Of a stretch of DNA of 64,000 bases, positions 24,253 to 34,600 are shown one piece after another. The number at the start of each line of letters is the position of its first letter. The stretch's first letter is position 1. Source of the stretch: Clostridium sp. M62/1 (GTDB lineage: Bacteria; Bacillota; Clostridia; Lachnospirales; Lachnospiraceae); contig NZ_CP085988.1 in the NCBI RefSeq assembly GCF_020736365.1, positions 2,486,001 to 2,550,000 on the forward strand, given 5' to 3'. Both the position numbers and the translations under genes were made by a program. The notes under the pieces were generated by a model, which was not told the origin of the DNA, did not search any database, and saw only the letters and a list, made by a program, of their open reading frames with translations.

Positions 24253-25791
24253 CTACTTTCCTTTGTGCTCTCTGGCCTTCTTCTCCTGTTTTCCGGCCTC
24301 CTTTTTTTCGCGTATCTTCTCTTCCAGCGCATCTGCCACTGCCTCTAAAACCCGGATCCTTGCATAGCGTTTTGAATTTCCCTCCACTACAATCCAGGGC
24401 GCATATGTGGTGGAGGTGCGCACCAGCATCTCGTTGACCGCTTCCTCATACTCGCCCCACTTGGCGCGGTTTCTCCAGTCCTCATCTGTGATTTTCCACT
24501 GCTTGTCTGGATTTTCCATCCGCTCCTTAAACCTGCGCTCCTGCTCGTCCTTATCAATGTGAATCCAGAATTTCAGAACAACGGCTCCGAAGTTTGCCAT
24601 GTGAGCCTCCATCTCGTTAATCTCGCGGTAAGCCCGGCTCCACTCCTCCTCGCTGCAGAAGCCTTCAATCCTCTCTACCATCACACGCCCGTACCAGGTC
24701 CGGTCAAAGATCGCAATGTGGCCGGCCTTTGGCATACGGTTCCAGAACCGCCAGAGATAATGATGAACTCTCTCCTCATCATTCGGCGCAGCCGTAGGAT
24801 TTACGCGGTAGCCTCGCGGATCCAGGTGGCTTGTGAGTCTCCTGATCGCCCCTCCCTTTCCGGCGGCATCCCAGCCCTCAAATCCCAGAACTACAGGGAT
24901 TCTCAGCCTGTAAATTTCACTGTGGAGAAATTCCAGACGTTTCTGGGCCGCATCAAGGCGCCTGCGGTATTCCTCTCCATCCATGGTCTTTGTCAGATCC
25001 ACACCGGACAGCACTCCGTTTTTATAACCGTCTCTGAACGCCGGCCCCATGGCTTCCTCTCCATGCCTGTCCCTGCTTTCCCTTTTTTCAAGCTCATACT
25101 CCAGCCGTTCCAGAACAGCAGTCATAATTTTTGCAGAGGCATAATTTTTATCTGTGGCCTCGATAATGGTCCAGGGGGCCCGCCTTGTATCCGTCTTTTC
25201 CAGCATCTCCTCATTGATATGCAGGTACTCCTCGTAGTGGCGGTTTCTTTCCAGATCGCTGTCCGATACTCTCCACGCAGTTTCCCTGTTCCCCCGCAGC
25301 TTCTTAAAGCGCTTCTTCTGCTCCTCCTTGGAGATGCATAAAAACAGCTTGATTACCACAAACCCTCCGTCGCAGAGCTGTTCCTCGAAGGAGAGAATAT
25401 CCTCAAAGGCCCTTGTGATTTCCTGCTGCCCGGGCTTTTCCTCGAACCGCTCCTCTGTCACCTTCCGATACCAGCTTCTGTCAAAAATGGCAATCCTTCC
25501 CTGTTCCGGCGTCTTCGTCCAGAACCGCCACAAAAAGGGGCGCATCTGCTCCTCCTCCCCGGTCTGACGGCTTGCGTAGACCTCGAAGCCCCTGGGATCC
25601 AGAGGGGCTATCAGACGGTTAATCTGAATTCCCTTTCCGGCAGCTCCAAGTCCTTCAAATACAATAATGACAGGAATCTTTTTCTCCTTCAGTTCTCTCT
25701 GAACAGCTCCCAGGCGCACGCCCATGGCCTCACTTGCCTTCCGGTATTCCTCCCTGTCCATCTTCTTTTCCAGATCAATTTTTTCCAGCAT
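24253..25791 (-). CDS. pap: Polyphosphate:AMP phosphotransferase (two-domain class II PPK2), 512 aa
   Basis: The enzyme phosphorylates AMP to ADP with polyphosphate. Two tandem PPK2 domains are visible. The C-terminal one has a full Walker A, GFEGWDAAGKGGAIRRL, then LDPRGYRV and IFDRTWYGRVMVER. The N-terminal one has VFEGLGAAGKGIQINRL, lacking the aspartate of G-x-D-A-A-G-K, and IFDRSWYRKV; this loss is usual for the non-catalytic half of class II enzymes. The last 25 residues are a lysine-rich tail. ATG 25791 follows GGAGGGG by four bases. Alone or with the next gene upstream on the same strand. Confidence 0.9.
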   Translation of the reverse strand: MLEKIDLEKKMDREEYRKASEAMGVRLGAVQRELKEKKIPVIIVFEGLGAAGKGIQINRLIAPLDPRGFEVYASRQTGEEEQMRPFLWRFWTKTPEQGRIAIFDRSWYRKVTEERFEEKPGQQEITRAFEDILSFEEQLCDGGFVVIKLFLCISKEEQKKRFKKLRGNRETAWRVSDSDLERNRHYEEYLHINEEMLEKTDTRRAPWTIIEATDKNYASAKIMTAVLERLEYELEKRESRDRHGEEAMGPAFRDGYKNGVLSGVDLTKTMDGEEYRRRLDAAQKRLEFLHSEIYRLRIPVVLGFEGWDAAGKGGAIRRLTSHLDPRGYRVNPTAAPNDEERVHHYLWRFWNRMPKAGHIAIFDRTWYGRVMVERIEGFCSEEEWSRAYREINEMEAHMANFGAVVLKFWIHIDKDEQERRFKERMENPDKQWKITDEDWRNRAKWGEYEEAVNEMLVRTSTTYAPWIVVEGNSKRYARIRVLEAVADALEEKIREKKEAGKQEKKAREHKGK

Positions 25792-25861
25792 ATAACCCCT
25801 CCATTTCATCTCTCCGAAATGCTCCGTTCCTGCTCCGATCCCTTTCGCCAGACAGGCTCTT

Positions 25862-26980
25862 TTACGCCCCCTGCTTTTCTTTGAAGTATCCGGCAATTTG
25901 TTTCATCACCTGGCTGACAGAGATTCTCTGGGGACATTCCTTCTCACAGTGTCCGCAGGCCCGGCAGGAATCCGCCTTCACCTCCAGCTCCCCATAAAAC
26001 TTATCCGCCTCATCCTCGTCTACAGCTGTCATGTTCCAGGCTGCGAGGGTCTTTGGTATGTCGAGGCCAAAGGGGCAGGGCATACAGTAGCGGCAGGCGG
26101 TGCAGTTTACCAGAGCCATCCGGTCAAACACTTCCTTGGTCTTTAAAAGGGCCTCCCTGTCCTCCCGGCTCAGCATTCCCACTGCAGCCAGGTCTGCAAG
26201 GCGCAGGTTTTCCTGTACCTGCTCCATGGTGCTCATTCCGCTCAGCAGAAGGCTGACTTCCGGCTGATCCCAGAGAAAGCTAAATGCGCTTTCCACCGCC
26301 GTTTTTCCCTCCGGCAGACATTCCGCCACGTGGGACGACAGGTTTGCAAGCTTTCCTCCAAGCAGCGGTTCCATGACAACCACCCCGAGCCCTCTGTCAG
26401 CCGCCATTTTCAGTCCTTTCATTCCTGCCTGGTGATCCAGGTTAATGTAATTGTACTGGATCTGACAGAAATCCCACTGTTCCGTATAATTAAGTATCTC
26501 CTCAAACACATCCAGCGAATCATGGAAAGAAAAGCCAAGGAAACGGATCTTTCCCGCTTTCTTTGCCTCCAGCATACGCTCCACCAGATGAAATTTTTTT
26601 ACCTTCTCTTCAAAGCGGCTGCGGTTCAGAGCATGGAGAAGGTAGAAGTCGATGTGATCGGTTTTCAGTTTTTCAATCTGCTCGTCCAGAATCCTCTCAA
26701 AATCCCCCTCCTTTTCCAAAAGCCACACCGGGCTCTTGTCTGCCAGCCATACCTTTTCCCTGTAGCCGTCCTGAAGGGCCATACCCACAACCGTTTCGCT
26801 GACCCCCTCGTGATACCTGTAAGCAGTGTCCACGTAATTGATCCCCCCGTCAATTCCGGCGCGGATCATCTTTATAGCTTCGGCCTCGTCTACCTTTCCT
26901 TCCCTTACCGGAAGCCGCATTGCGCCGAAGCCTAGGGCTGACACCTCTGCCCCCGTTTTGCCGATTTTTCTGTACTTCAT
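25862..26980 (-). CDS. Aldo/keto reductase with C-terminal ferredoxin domain, 372 aa
   Basis: The AKR barrel shows YRKIGKTGAEVSALGFGAMR, the catalytic-tetrad region YVDTAYRYHEG (Asp, Tyr), the Lys in LADKSP and the His of YLLHALN. After the barrel come two cysteine clusters, CTACRYCMPCPFGLDIP and CRACGHCEKECPQRI, for two 4Fe-4S centres. This fusion is common in anaerobic clostridia; the substrate is unknown. Its ATG overlaps the stop of the DUF3783 gene by one base (TGATG), so the two form an operon. Confidence 0.9.
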   Translation of the reverse strand: MKYRKIGKTGAEVSALGFGAMRLPVREGKVDEAEAIKMIRAGIDGGINYVDTAYRYHEGVSETVVGMALQDGYREKVWLADKSPVWLLEKEGDFERILDEQIEKLKTDHIDFYLLHALNRSRFEEKVKKFHLVERMLEAKKAGKIRFLGFSFHDSLDVFEEILNYTEQWDFCQIQYNYINLDHQAGMKGLKMAADRGLGVVVMEPLLGGKLANLSSHVAECLPEGKTAVESAFSFLWDQPEVSLLLSGMSTMEQVQENLRLADLAAVGMLSREDREALLKTKEVFDRMALVNCTACRYCMPCPFGLDIPKTLAAWNMTAVDEDEADKFYGELEVKADSCRACGHCEKECPQRISVSQVMKQIAGYFKEKQGA

Positions 26981-27366
26981 CACTGTTTCCCCTCCCCTGT
27001 CATATATTCGTGTTCTCTCTTTATTTCTTTAAAAAGGCTGACAGAATCCCAGTTTTTATTTGTTTCTGTGAGAACTGCCTTATAGTTGATTCTGCCTGCG
27101 CCTTTCTTTCTGAGCGCCAGTATCAGAGTGTCGATCCTGGCTGAGGTAAAGCCTGCCATGAGGAGCATCTCATCCTCAAACTCCTCTCCCTCGTAGACCA
27201 TCCCGTTGTCCTCTATATCCTTTAACCCGGCCAGAAAGCCAACTGGCTTCAGGTAATCCTCCTTCGCCACTGCCTTCAGACGGAAGCCTAACGGCATCAG
27301 CGCCTGCCTGATTTTCATCAGACGCTCCGCATCCTTAAAATTATATAACAGCACTGTCTCCCTCAT
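26980..27366 (-). CDS. DUF3783 domain protein, 128 aa
   Basis: The protein starts MRETVLLYNFKDAERLMKIR and includes VAKEDYLKPVGFLAG and EEFEDEMLLMAGF, the pattern of DUF3783. No activity is known for the family. It is translationally coupled to the aldo/keto reductase gene, a pairing that suggests a shared redox or regulatory task, which is inference. Confidence 0.8.
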   Translation of the reverse strand: MRETVLLYNFKDAERLMKIRQALMPLGFRLKAVAKEDYLKPVGFLAGLKDIEDNGMVYEGEEFEDEMLLMAGFTSARIDTLILALRKKGAGRINYKAVLTETNKNWDSVSLFKEIKREHEYMTGEGKQ

Positions 27367-27522
27367 AGATTGTTCCTTTCTCTCCTGACTCTCCTGATTT
27401 TTGCTCTGCTCTTTTCACACTGCTTTACTTGTTCTCTCACGAAAGACCAGGCAAACTTTATCTCTATTATAAGAAAAACGGCAAAAAAATACAACTGCTA
27501 CCGCAGAAGCTCTTCCTCTCCG

Positions 27523-27566
27523 GCAAAAAAAAGCAGCCCTGGAACTTTTTCAAATCCAAGGCTGCT
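27523..27566 (-). terminator. Rho-independent terminator of the HPr-like gene
   Basis: AGCAGCCCTGGA pairs with TCCAAGGCTGCT (one G-T pair). On the minus strand the stem is followed by eight Ts. It lies 25 bases after the stop of the HPr-like gene. Confidence 0.85.
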
Positions 27567-27590
27567 ACCGCTCATTTCCTTCTTTCGTCC

Positions 27591-27857
27591 TCATGCTGTT
27601 TTTAAAAAACCTCCGAATAAGTTTTGGAATTTCACTTCCGCTTCTTTCTCATCTGCTCCATCAAAGCAAAGAATCAAAATTCTTCTGACCGGCTGAATCC
27701 CCCTCAGGAGTTCGTCATAGTTTTTCACATTGAAGTGTTCCGGTCCTGCAGCTATGTAGATATTGCAGCCAAATAGATTGGCGGCCTGCATCAGAGCCGA
27801 GATGGGAAGGGGCTGTGTTCTTCCGTTCATGGAAATACTGTACCGTCTTTCCAGCAT
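27591..27857 (-). CDS. HPr-like protein without phosphorylation sites, 88 aa
   Basis: Length and pattern follow the HPr fold of the phosphotransferase system: beta strand RYSISMNGRTQPLPISALMQ, helix AANLFGCNIYIAAG, then NVKNYDELLRGIQPVRRILI and the closing helix DEKEAEVKFQNLF. The active-site His15 region (normally GLHARPA) reads GRTQPLP, and the regulatory Ser46 site (normally KSIMGVM) reads KNYDELL, so neither phosphorylation can occur. It may be a regulator derived from HPr. GAGGAGG seven bases before ATG 27857; single gene with its own promoter and terminator. Confidence 0.6.
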   Translation of the reverse strand: MLERRYSISMNGRTQPLPISALMQAANLFGCNIYIAAGPEHFNVKNYDELLRGIQPVRRILILCFDGADEKEAEVKFQNLFGGFLKTA

Positions 27858-27906
27858 ACGCATACCTCCTCTCTCTATAAGCGAAACATGCTGTTACTCT
27901 AGCTTT

Positions 27907-27934
27907 ACTACAGCACATTTTAAAATTCTGTCAA
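27907..27934 (-). promoter_or_regulatory. Promoter of the HPr-like gene
   Basis: On the minus strand, TTGACA (27934 to 27929) is followed after 16 bases by TGTAGT. It lies about 50 bases before the start codon. Confidence 0.55.
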
Positions 27935-28216
27935 TATATACTAATAGCAAAATTTTCATTCTTTATAATTTTTTAATAATTTAAGCCAGAATTTTCTCAC
28001 TTTTTCTCTCTCCACACGCCCCTTTTTCATTATCTATGGTATGATGATTTATGAAAGAAATGAGATATTTTTATGCCTGTTGCTGCAGATTTCCCAGCCT
28101 CCTAAGGCTCGAAAAAATTTAAAACAGTTTCCAGTTTCTGTCATGTTTTCCCCCGCTTCCTAATATCCTTATATAGCTGCATAACTTAAAATTTATGATA
28201 ACGCGGAGGTTTGCAT
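27935..28216. other. AT-rich intergenic region between divergent genes
   Basis: No gene is seen. It must hold the promoter of the 166-residue gene to the right, but no TTGACA/TATAAT pair stands out. GGAGG seven bases before ATG 28217 is the ribosome site. Confidence 0.4.
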
Positions 28217-28717
28217 ATGAGCTCTTATCTTTCCATGACAGGGGTTGTCTCCCAGATTCAGCCCTCTGCAGTATCCGGTTCAGGAACCGAGGCGCAGACA
28301 GAACAGGACTGCCGCCTGAGCCTGACTCTCCAGACCTATTACCAGGGAACAGTCCTTTTCACTTTTACCGGAGATACCTATGTGCTGGACAATGAGACGA
28401 TCCGGCCCGGCGATCAGCTCACTGTTTTCTATGACAGGGACGCGCCGGTCCTCCTCATCTATCCGCCTACCTACCAGGCCGTTCTTCTGGCCAAATCCTC
28501 CGGCCGTCAGTTTTATCTCGGCCAGTTTAATGACAATTTCGTAAGCACAGATAACGCACTCCAGCTCACAGTCGATCCGAATACTCCGGTACTTCTTCCT
28601 AATGGTCAGGTATTTTCCGGGAATATCTCCGGAAAAACAGTGCTGGCTGAATACCAGGCATCCACCAGAAGTATTCCGGCCCAGACCACCCCTGATCGCC
28701 TGATTGTATTCTGCTGA
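28217..28717 (+). CDS. Hypothetical protein, 166 aa
   Basis: No signal peptide or membrane helix. The sequence is rich in Thr, Gln and beta-branched residues (LTLQTYYQGTVLFTFTGDTY, RPGDQLTVFYDRDAPVLLIY), indicating an all-beta fold, perhaps two small barrels. It resembles uncharacterised clostridial proteins that sit beside secreted cell-wall-binding proteins; no function is known. A perfect palindromic terminator follows. Confidence 0.6.
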   Translation: MSSYLSMTGVVSQIQPSAVSGSGTEAQTEQDCRLSLTLQTYYQGTVLFTFTGDTYVLDNETIRPGDQLTVFYDRDAPVLLIYPPTYQAVLLAKSSGRQFYLGQFNDNFVSTDNALQLTVDPNTPVLLPNGQVFSGNISGKTVLAEYQASTRSIPAQTTPDRLIVFC

Positions 28718-28725
28718 CCGGGCGG

Positions 28726-28763
28726 CAGCAGGCCCTGCCGGTATATACCGGCAGGGCCTGCTG
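28726..28763. terminator. 38-bp perfect palindrome, bidirectional terminator
   Basis: CAGCAGGCCCTGCCGGTA is followed by TA and its exact complement. It lies between the stops of two converging genes, and T-containing sequence follows on the plus strand. It probably ends both transcripts. Confidence 0.75.
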
Positions 28764-28768
28764 TTTGG

Positions 28769-29845
28769 CTATTTCTTCGCTATCTCCTCATACCCTTCTG
28801 TAGACGGAAGTTCAAACTCTGCCGGCTGTCCGGGATGATTGATTGTAATGTCCATATCCATGTGCATGTCCATTGCCGTATCGTCTGAAATTATGGTCAT
28901 GTCAATCACCGCCCTCTCTGCGGTAAGGGCTCCGGCTGAGTTCAGGGAAATCTCTCCCTCATAGCGCTTCAAGCTCACTGTCATGCCGCTTCCTGCATTC
29001 ATATTTCCCATAATTCCTTCTGTCAGGCCGTTGACCATATCCAGATCTCCGGTAAAACGGTATGTGACTGAGCCGTCCTCGTGGCGCTCCTCGGTGATAT
29101 CTCTGAGATAATCCATATTATCTGCAGTCAAAGAGCCTGTCTGTGTCTGCTCAAGAGCCTCTGTCATATCCATGGGCACCTTATATTTCATACCGCCTGT
29201 TTCCATGTAATAGTAGCCGCCTGTATAGAAGGTTCTCTGCTGTACCTGCTGTCCCAGGAAGGACGTATTCATATCCATCAGATATTCCGGATTTGTTCCC
29301 GAGAGCCCCCTCATCTTGAGAGTTCCTTCCATCGTTCCGTCCATGGCAATCCCCTGCGCAGATACAGAGTAATTCATCCTGATGGTGCTGTCCAGGCTGT
29401 CGCTCATCCCCTGCGTAAGAGCATCCTCAATCCGGCTCATGACATTCTGGGGCTCGGCACCATCGCTCGGAGCTGTCTGACCCTGAGAAATCTGATCTTC
29501 CCCCGTCTGTTCTCCTGCGGCCTGCCCCTCCGGCTGCTGGGATGTCACGGCTGCCGGCTGTGTCTGAACCTGTCCTCTCTGTACCCAGCATCCGTTTTTG
29601 TCTACCCGGTAGCCTTCCGCGATCGTATCTTCAGCCATATAGCCATTTGAATAGAAATAATAGCACTCCGCCGTTCCATCACCATTTCCATCCAGCCATC
29701 GCCAGCCGTCCCGCGCATAGCTTCCGTCGTCCTCCTGCCACCGCCAGCCTCCATTGTCCTGTTTCCACTCCCCCGCATATACGGCAGACGACAGCAGGAC
29801 GGAAAAAGCAGCTGCCGCAAGCATCATTTTTACTGCCCGTTTCAT
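28769..29845 (-). CDS. Secreted protein with a cell-wall-binding-type repeat, 358 aa
   Basis: A signal peptide (KRAVKMMLAAAAFSVLLSSA, then VYAGE) is followed by two Trp/Tyr/Gly repeats (WKQDNGGWRWQEDDGSYA and YYFYSNGYMAEDT) of the choline-binding/cell-wall-binding type, a Gln/Gly-rich linker, and a C-terminal domain of about 210 residues (MSRIEDALTQGMSDSLDSTI, YYMETGGMKYKVPMDM) like DUF6612-type lipid-carrier-fold proteins. Likely held at the cell surface. GGAG eight bases before ATG 29845. Confidence 0.75.
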   Translation of the reverse strand: MKRAVKMMLAAAAFSVLLSSAVYAGEWKQDNGGWRWQEDDGSYARDGWRWLDGNGDGTAECYYFYSNGYMAEDTIAEGYRVDKNGCWVQRGQVQTQPAAVTSQQPEGQAAGEQTGEDQISQGQTAPSDGAEPQNVMSRIEDALTQGMSDSLDSTIRMNYSVSAQGIAMDGTMEGTLKMRGLSGTNPEYLMDMNTSFLGQQVQQRTFYTGGYYYMETGGMKYKVPMDMTEALEQTQTGSLTADNMDYLRDITEERHEDGSVTYRFTGDLDMVNGLTEGIMGNMNAGSGMTVSLKRYEGEISLNSAGALTAERAVIDMTIISDDTAMDMHMDMDITINHPGQPAEFELPSTEGYEEIAKK

Positions 29846-30047
29846 ACATCCATCTCCTTTTTTTGCATCGGTCGTCAGTTTCCGTGCCAAGAATTCTGGT
29901 ATAGATGTATTATACTCCTTTCATTTCTAAATATATAGTATTTTGTTGTATTTTTTCTGTATTCTAATTCTTGTTCTGTTTTTTATTCTTATATTCAGGC
30001 ACCTGTTCTTATTACGTTTTGTTTTCCGTCTATATCAAAACAGAAGA

Positions 30048-30093
30048 AAGAGGCCGCTTTTCCGGTTTCTGTTCCGGAAAAACGGCCCCTCTC
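30048..30093 (-). terminator. Rho-independent terminator
   Basis: GAGGCCG plus TTTTCCGG pair with CCGGAAAA and CGGCCcCTC across an eight-base loop. On the minus strand it is followed by TTTCTTCTGTTTT, and ends the cell-wall-binding gene just upstream. The rest of the 348-base gap holds nothing else clear. Confidence 0.7.
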
Positions 30094-30193
30094 ACGTTTG
30101 CCACACTGTGCCTTTTAACCTTTTAACCTTTTATCCCATTCCATCTACTGTCGCATTTCCGGCCTGACCCCCGGCTGGAACAGGTGCTGTTCC

Positions 30194-31303
30194 TTACTGC
30201 ATAGCGCCGGAAGCATCCAGATAGCGGCCATTCGGCGCTGTACGGTTTGCCCACATGGCTCCGCTGTCGTCAAAATAGTAGGTCTTTCCGTCTATGGTCT
30301 GGTAGCCTGTCATCATAGCTCCCCTTGTTCCGTCGGAAACAGGATTTAAGTAGTACCATACGCCGTTAATCTGCTGCCAGCCGGTCTTCATGGCTCCCCT
30401 TGTTCCGTCAGAAACAGGATTCAGATAGAACCAGCGGTTGTCGATGAACTGCCAGTCTGTCTGCATGTAGCCGTTCCTGTTGAAGTGGAACCAGTTGTTG
30501 TCCACAAACAGCCATGCATTTACGACTGAGCTGCCATCCGCATTCCTGTACCACCATCCGTTTGCGTCCTGGATCCAGCCGGCACCTGAGCCGCCGCTGA
30601 TAGTATAAACCTCACTGGAATCAATATCAATATTGTCTGACTCTACCCACTCGCTCTTTTCGTCATCGCTGGTGCAGATTGCTCTGACTTTAAAATAGTA
30701 GTCGCCTGTCTTTGTCATGTAAGAATAGAAATCATAGTAATCATTGGTCGTACTCACGGTCTGTACAAGGCCGTCGTTCCTGTAGAGTTTTACCTCATAC
30801 TTGTTTGCATCGTCCACCTGGCTCCAGGTTGCCGTCTTGTCGGACCACTCCGCCTCGTCCGGCTCCTCCAGATCGCCGGAGATCTCTCTCATCTCAATGT
30901 ATACAATCAGCGTTGTATCATCATCGTCCTTTTTTATCTTCTTCAGCTTCGTGTGCATACCGCTGACCTTCACGCTGCTCTTGGAATACTTATCGAAATC
31001 ATATCCGCTTTCTGCCTCAAATTCCAGGCAGATGACCGGCTTGGTTCCTCTTGTAAACTCGTCCTCCTCGTCATCAAAGTATTCGTCTGAAACCTGATTT
31101 ATTACGCCTGTAGGCCAATTGGTCACTGTGTAACCCGGGATATCCATATTGTCCCCCGCCTCTGGCTCTTCCCCGTCAAAACGAATCTCAAGCCTTCCTG
31201 ACACGTCCTCTATGTCATCTTTGGCAAACGCCGTCACCGACATTCCCAGAGCCAGCAAGGCTGCCGCAGAGAGAGCCGCTATGCCTTTTACGCTCTTTCT
31301 CAT
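30194..31303 (-). CDS. Secreted cell-wall-binding-repeat protein, 369 aa
   Basis: After the signal peptide (MRKSVKGIAALSAAALLALG), an acidic domain of about 130 residues is followed by a fibronectin-III-like segment (AEWSDKTATWSQVDDANKYE, YYFKVRAICTSDDEKSEWVE). The C-terminal 120 residues are cell-wall-binding repeats such as GWIQDANGWWYRNADGSSV and two near-identical copies of YLNPVSDGTRGAM. It is exported and probably attached to wall polymers non-covalently. GGAGGAG stands before ATG 31303. Same strand and similar design as the neighbour downstream. Confidence 0.82.
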   Translation of the reverse strand: MRKSVKGIAALSAAALLALGMSVTAFAKDDIEDVSGRLEIRFDGEEPEAGDNMDIPGYTVTNWPTGVINQVSDEYFDDEEDEFTRGTKPVICLEFEAESGYDFDKYSKSSVKVSGMHTKLKKIKKDDDDTTLIVYIEMREISGDLEEPDEAEWSDKTATWSQVDDANKYEVKLYRNDGLVQTVSTTNDYYDFYSYMTKTGDYYFKVRAICTSDDEKSEWVESDNIDIDSSEVYTISGGSGAGWIQDANGWWYRNADGSSVVNAWLFVDNNWFHFNRNGYMQTDWQFIDNRWFYLNPVSDGTRGAMKTGWQQINGVWYYLNPVSDGTRGAMMTGYQTIDGKTYYFDDSGAMWANRTAPNGRYLDASGAMQ

Positions 31304-31610
31304 CTTCTCTCCTCCTTTACCTTCTACTCTTTTGTCAGAATCGTTTTTCAATTCCTCTGAACTCATTATATCAAATCCCATACCTTTCGTCAAAGAGGTT
31401 TTGCCTGTTTTTGGCATCCTCCTCTGATATGGTTATTATATCAGGATTCTGCACAATATTTCTAACTTTTTATTTACAATTTTGTGACATTTCCCTGTTT
31501 TTAAGGAATTTTTTCAGAACAGCACAGCGAAAAATCAGGCACAGCTGTCAGAATCCTGTACAGTATCTCTTCTCCCTGCAGCTTTGAGTGCCGTCTCTCT
31601 CGGGCACGGG

Positions 31611-31639
31611 AAAGGCCCGGAGGAATATCCCCCGGGCCT
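31611..31639 (-). terminator. Hairpin after purL
   Basis: AGGCCCGG and CCGGGCCT form an eight-pair stem with a short loop, 37 bases beyond the purL stop. Only a short T-run follows on the minus strand, so termination efficiency is uncertain. Confidence 0.6.
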
Positions 31640-31675
31640 AAGGTGTCAGTCTGAACCGCTGCCTGGCCGCGGCTG

Positions 31676-34600
31676 TTACTGGAAATACTTCACGCCGGAT
31701 TCAAAAATCTTGATATCCTGGTTGCCGTAAATATTGACAGCCACGCCGTCGCCGATTCTCTCAGAGTGGGCCATCTTTCCGTAGATACGGCCGTCCTCAC
31801 TTGTAATTCCCTCGATTGCCATCATGGAGCCGTTGGGGTTCCATGCCTCATCCATGGTCGGTCTGCCCTCGGCATCCACATACTGGGTTGCCACCTGGCC
31901 GTTTGCATAGAGCTTCTCAATCCACTCGCTGCTTGCCACGAAACGTCCTTCTCCGTGGGAGACAGGATTTACATAGATTCCGCCAAGCTCTGCCTCGCGA
32001 AGCCATGGGGACTTGTTGGAAACTACCTTCAGGTTCACCATCTTGGAAATATGGCGTCCGATAGTATTCATGGCCAGTGTCGGAGAGTCGCTCTTTAACT
32101 CTGTAATCCTTCCCTCCGGCAGAAGTCCCAGCTTGATAAGAGCCTGGAAGCCGTTGCAGACGCCTAAAATCAGACCGTCTCTCTCGTTTAAGAGCTTTTC
32201 GATCTCCTCCTTGAGGACTGCATTTCTGAAGGTTGTGGCAAAGAATTTTGCAGAGCCGTCCGGCTCATCGCCTCCGGAGAAGCCTCCCGGGAACATCACG
32301 ATCTGGGACTGGGCGATGGCCTTTTTGTAGACCTCCACAGAATCCCTGATGTCTGCCGCATCCCGGTTTCTGAAAATCTTTGTGATAACTTCTGCACCTG
32401 CCCGCTCGAAAGCCTTGGCGCTGTCGTACTCACAGTTTGTGCCCGGAAATACCGGAATAAACACTCTTGGTTTCGCCACCTTATTTTTGCAGATGTAAAC
32501 CTTGTCTGTATTGTAAATCTCTGTTCTGACTTCCTTCTGCTCCACACCGGATTCTGTGGCGAACACGTCCTCCAGCGTCCTGGTCCATGCGTTTAATGCC
32601 TCGTCCATGGAGATGGTCACATTGCCATATTCAAAGGCTGCGCGGTCTGTCACCTCTCCGATGACTGTGTAGGTGATTCCAAGGTTTCCCACCTTTCCGT
32701 CCGGCACCTCGCATACGATGTTGCCCCAGCCCGGCGCGAAGAAATCTCTCGGATCCACATTGTGCTCTACTTTAACGCCCAGCTTGTTTCCAAAGGCCAT
32801 CTTGCTGACTGCCTCGGCGATTCCGCCGGCCTCCACGGCGTAGGCAGAGATGATGTTTCCGGCCTCCATATCGCGGTAGAGCTTCTCGTAGCTGTCCATC
32901 ACCTGGCTGTAAACAGGAAGGTCATAGCCGTCCTTCTCGATCTTCATCACCACAATCTTGCTTCCGGCCTTCTTAAACTCCGGCGTTACCACATGCTGTT
33001 TGTCGGAAATGTCTACAGCAAAGGAGACAAGTGTCGGCGGAACATTGATCTCCCCGTGAACTTCATCGTTGAAGGTTCCGGACATACTGTCCTTTCCTCC
33101 GATGGACGGAAGTCCGAAGCCCATCTGTGCGCTGTATGCACCGAGGAGAGCGGAGAATGGCGTTCCCCATCTGGTTCTGTCCTCTGTCATCCTCTTGAAA
33201 TACTCCTGGAAGGTGAAGCGGATCTTCTTAAAGTCGCCTCCGTTAGCCGCAATCTTGGCAACAGAATCCAGGACAGCATAGACAGCCCCGTGATACGGGC
33301 TCCAGCTTGAAAGATACGGGTCATAGCCGTAGCTCATCATGGTCACAGTGTCGCACTTGCCCTCCAGAACAGGGAGCTTTGCCACCATAGCCTGGGTCTC
33401 TGTGAGCTGGTATTTTCCGCCGTAAGGCATGAACACGCTTCCCGCTCCGATGGATGCGTCAAACATTTCCACCAGTCCCTTCTGGGAGCATACGTTTAAG
33501 CCGGAAAGCAGCTTCAGCCAGTGCTCTTTCACATCGCCGATCTCTTTTCGCTCAAATACATTGCCCTCTCTTGTGGGAACCTCCACTGTGACAGAAGCCT
33601 CCTGGTGAGCTCCGTTTGTATCCAGGAACGCGCGGCTGATATCCACGATGGTCTTTCCTCTCCAGTGCATCACAAGCCTTGGAGATTCTGTGACTACGGC
33701 AACGGGAACTGCCTCCAGGTTTTCCTCTGCCACATAGGCCATCATCTGCTCAACATCCTTTTTGTCTACCACAACGGCCATTCTCTCCTGGGACTCGGAA
33801 ATGGCAATCTCCGTTCCGTCCAGTCCCGCATATTTCTTCGGCACCTTGTCAAGGTCAATCTCAAGTCCTGCTGCCAGCTCGCCGATGGCCACAGATACAC
33901 CGCCGGCGCCGAAGTCGTTGCACTTCTTGATCAGGCGGCTTACCTCCGGACGGCGGAATAAGCGCTGGAGCTTTCTCTCTGTCGGCGGATTTCCCTTCTG
34001 AACCTCAGCGCCGCAGACCTCGATGGACTCCTCTGTATGTACCTTGGAGGAACCGGTAGCTCCGCCGATTCCGTCACGGCCTGTCCTTCCTCCCATGAGG
34101 ATGATCACATCGCCCGGATCAGAGGTCTCGCGGATGACATTCTTTCTCGGTGCTGCCGCCATCACTGCGCCGATCTCCATTCTCTTGGCAGCGTAGTTCG
34201 GGTGGTAGATCTCCTTCACATAGCCGGTGGCAAGGCCGATCTGATTTCCGTAGGAGCTGTAGCCGTGAGCCGCATCTGTGACGATCCTCCTCTGGGGCAG
34301 CTTTCCGTGCATTGTCTCAGACATAGGTCTGGTAGGATCGGCAGCTCCCGTCACGCGCATGGCCTGATAGACATAGGTACGGCCGGAAAGTGGATCGCGG
34401 ATGGCTCCGCCCAGACAGGTAGCCGCCCCTCCGAAGGGCTCGATCTCAGTCGGATGGTTGTGTGTCTCGTTTTTGAAGTTTACGAGCCACTCCTCCTCCT
34501 TTCCGTCGATGACAACGGGAACCACGATGCTGCAGGCGTTGATCTCCTCAGAAACCTCCATGTCCTGAAGCTTTCCTTCTTTTCTCAGCTTCTTCATCGC

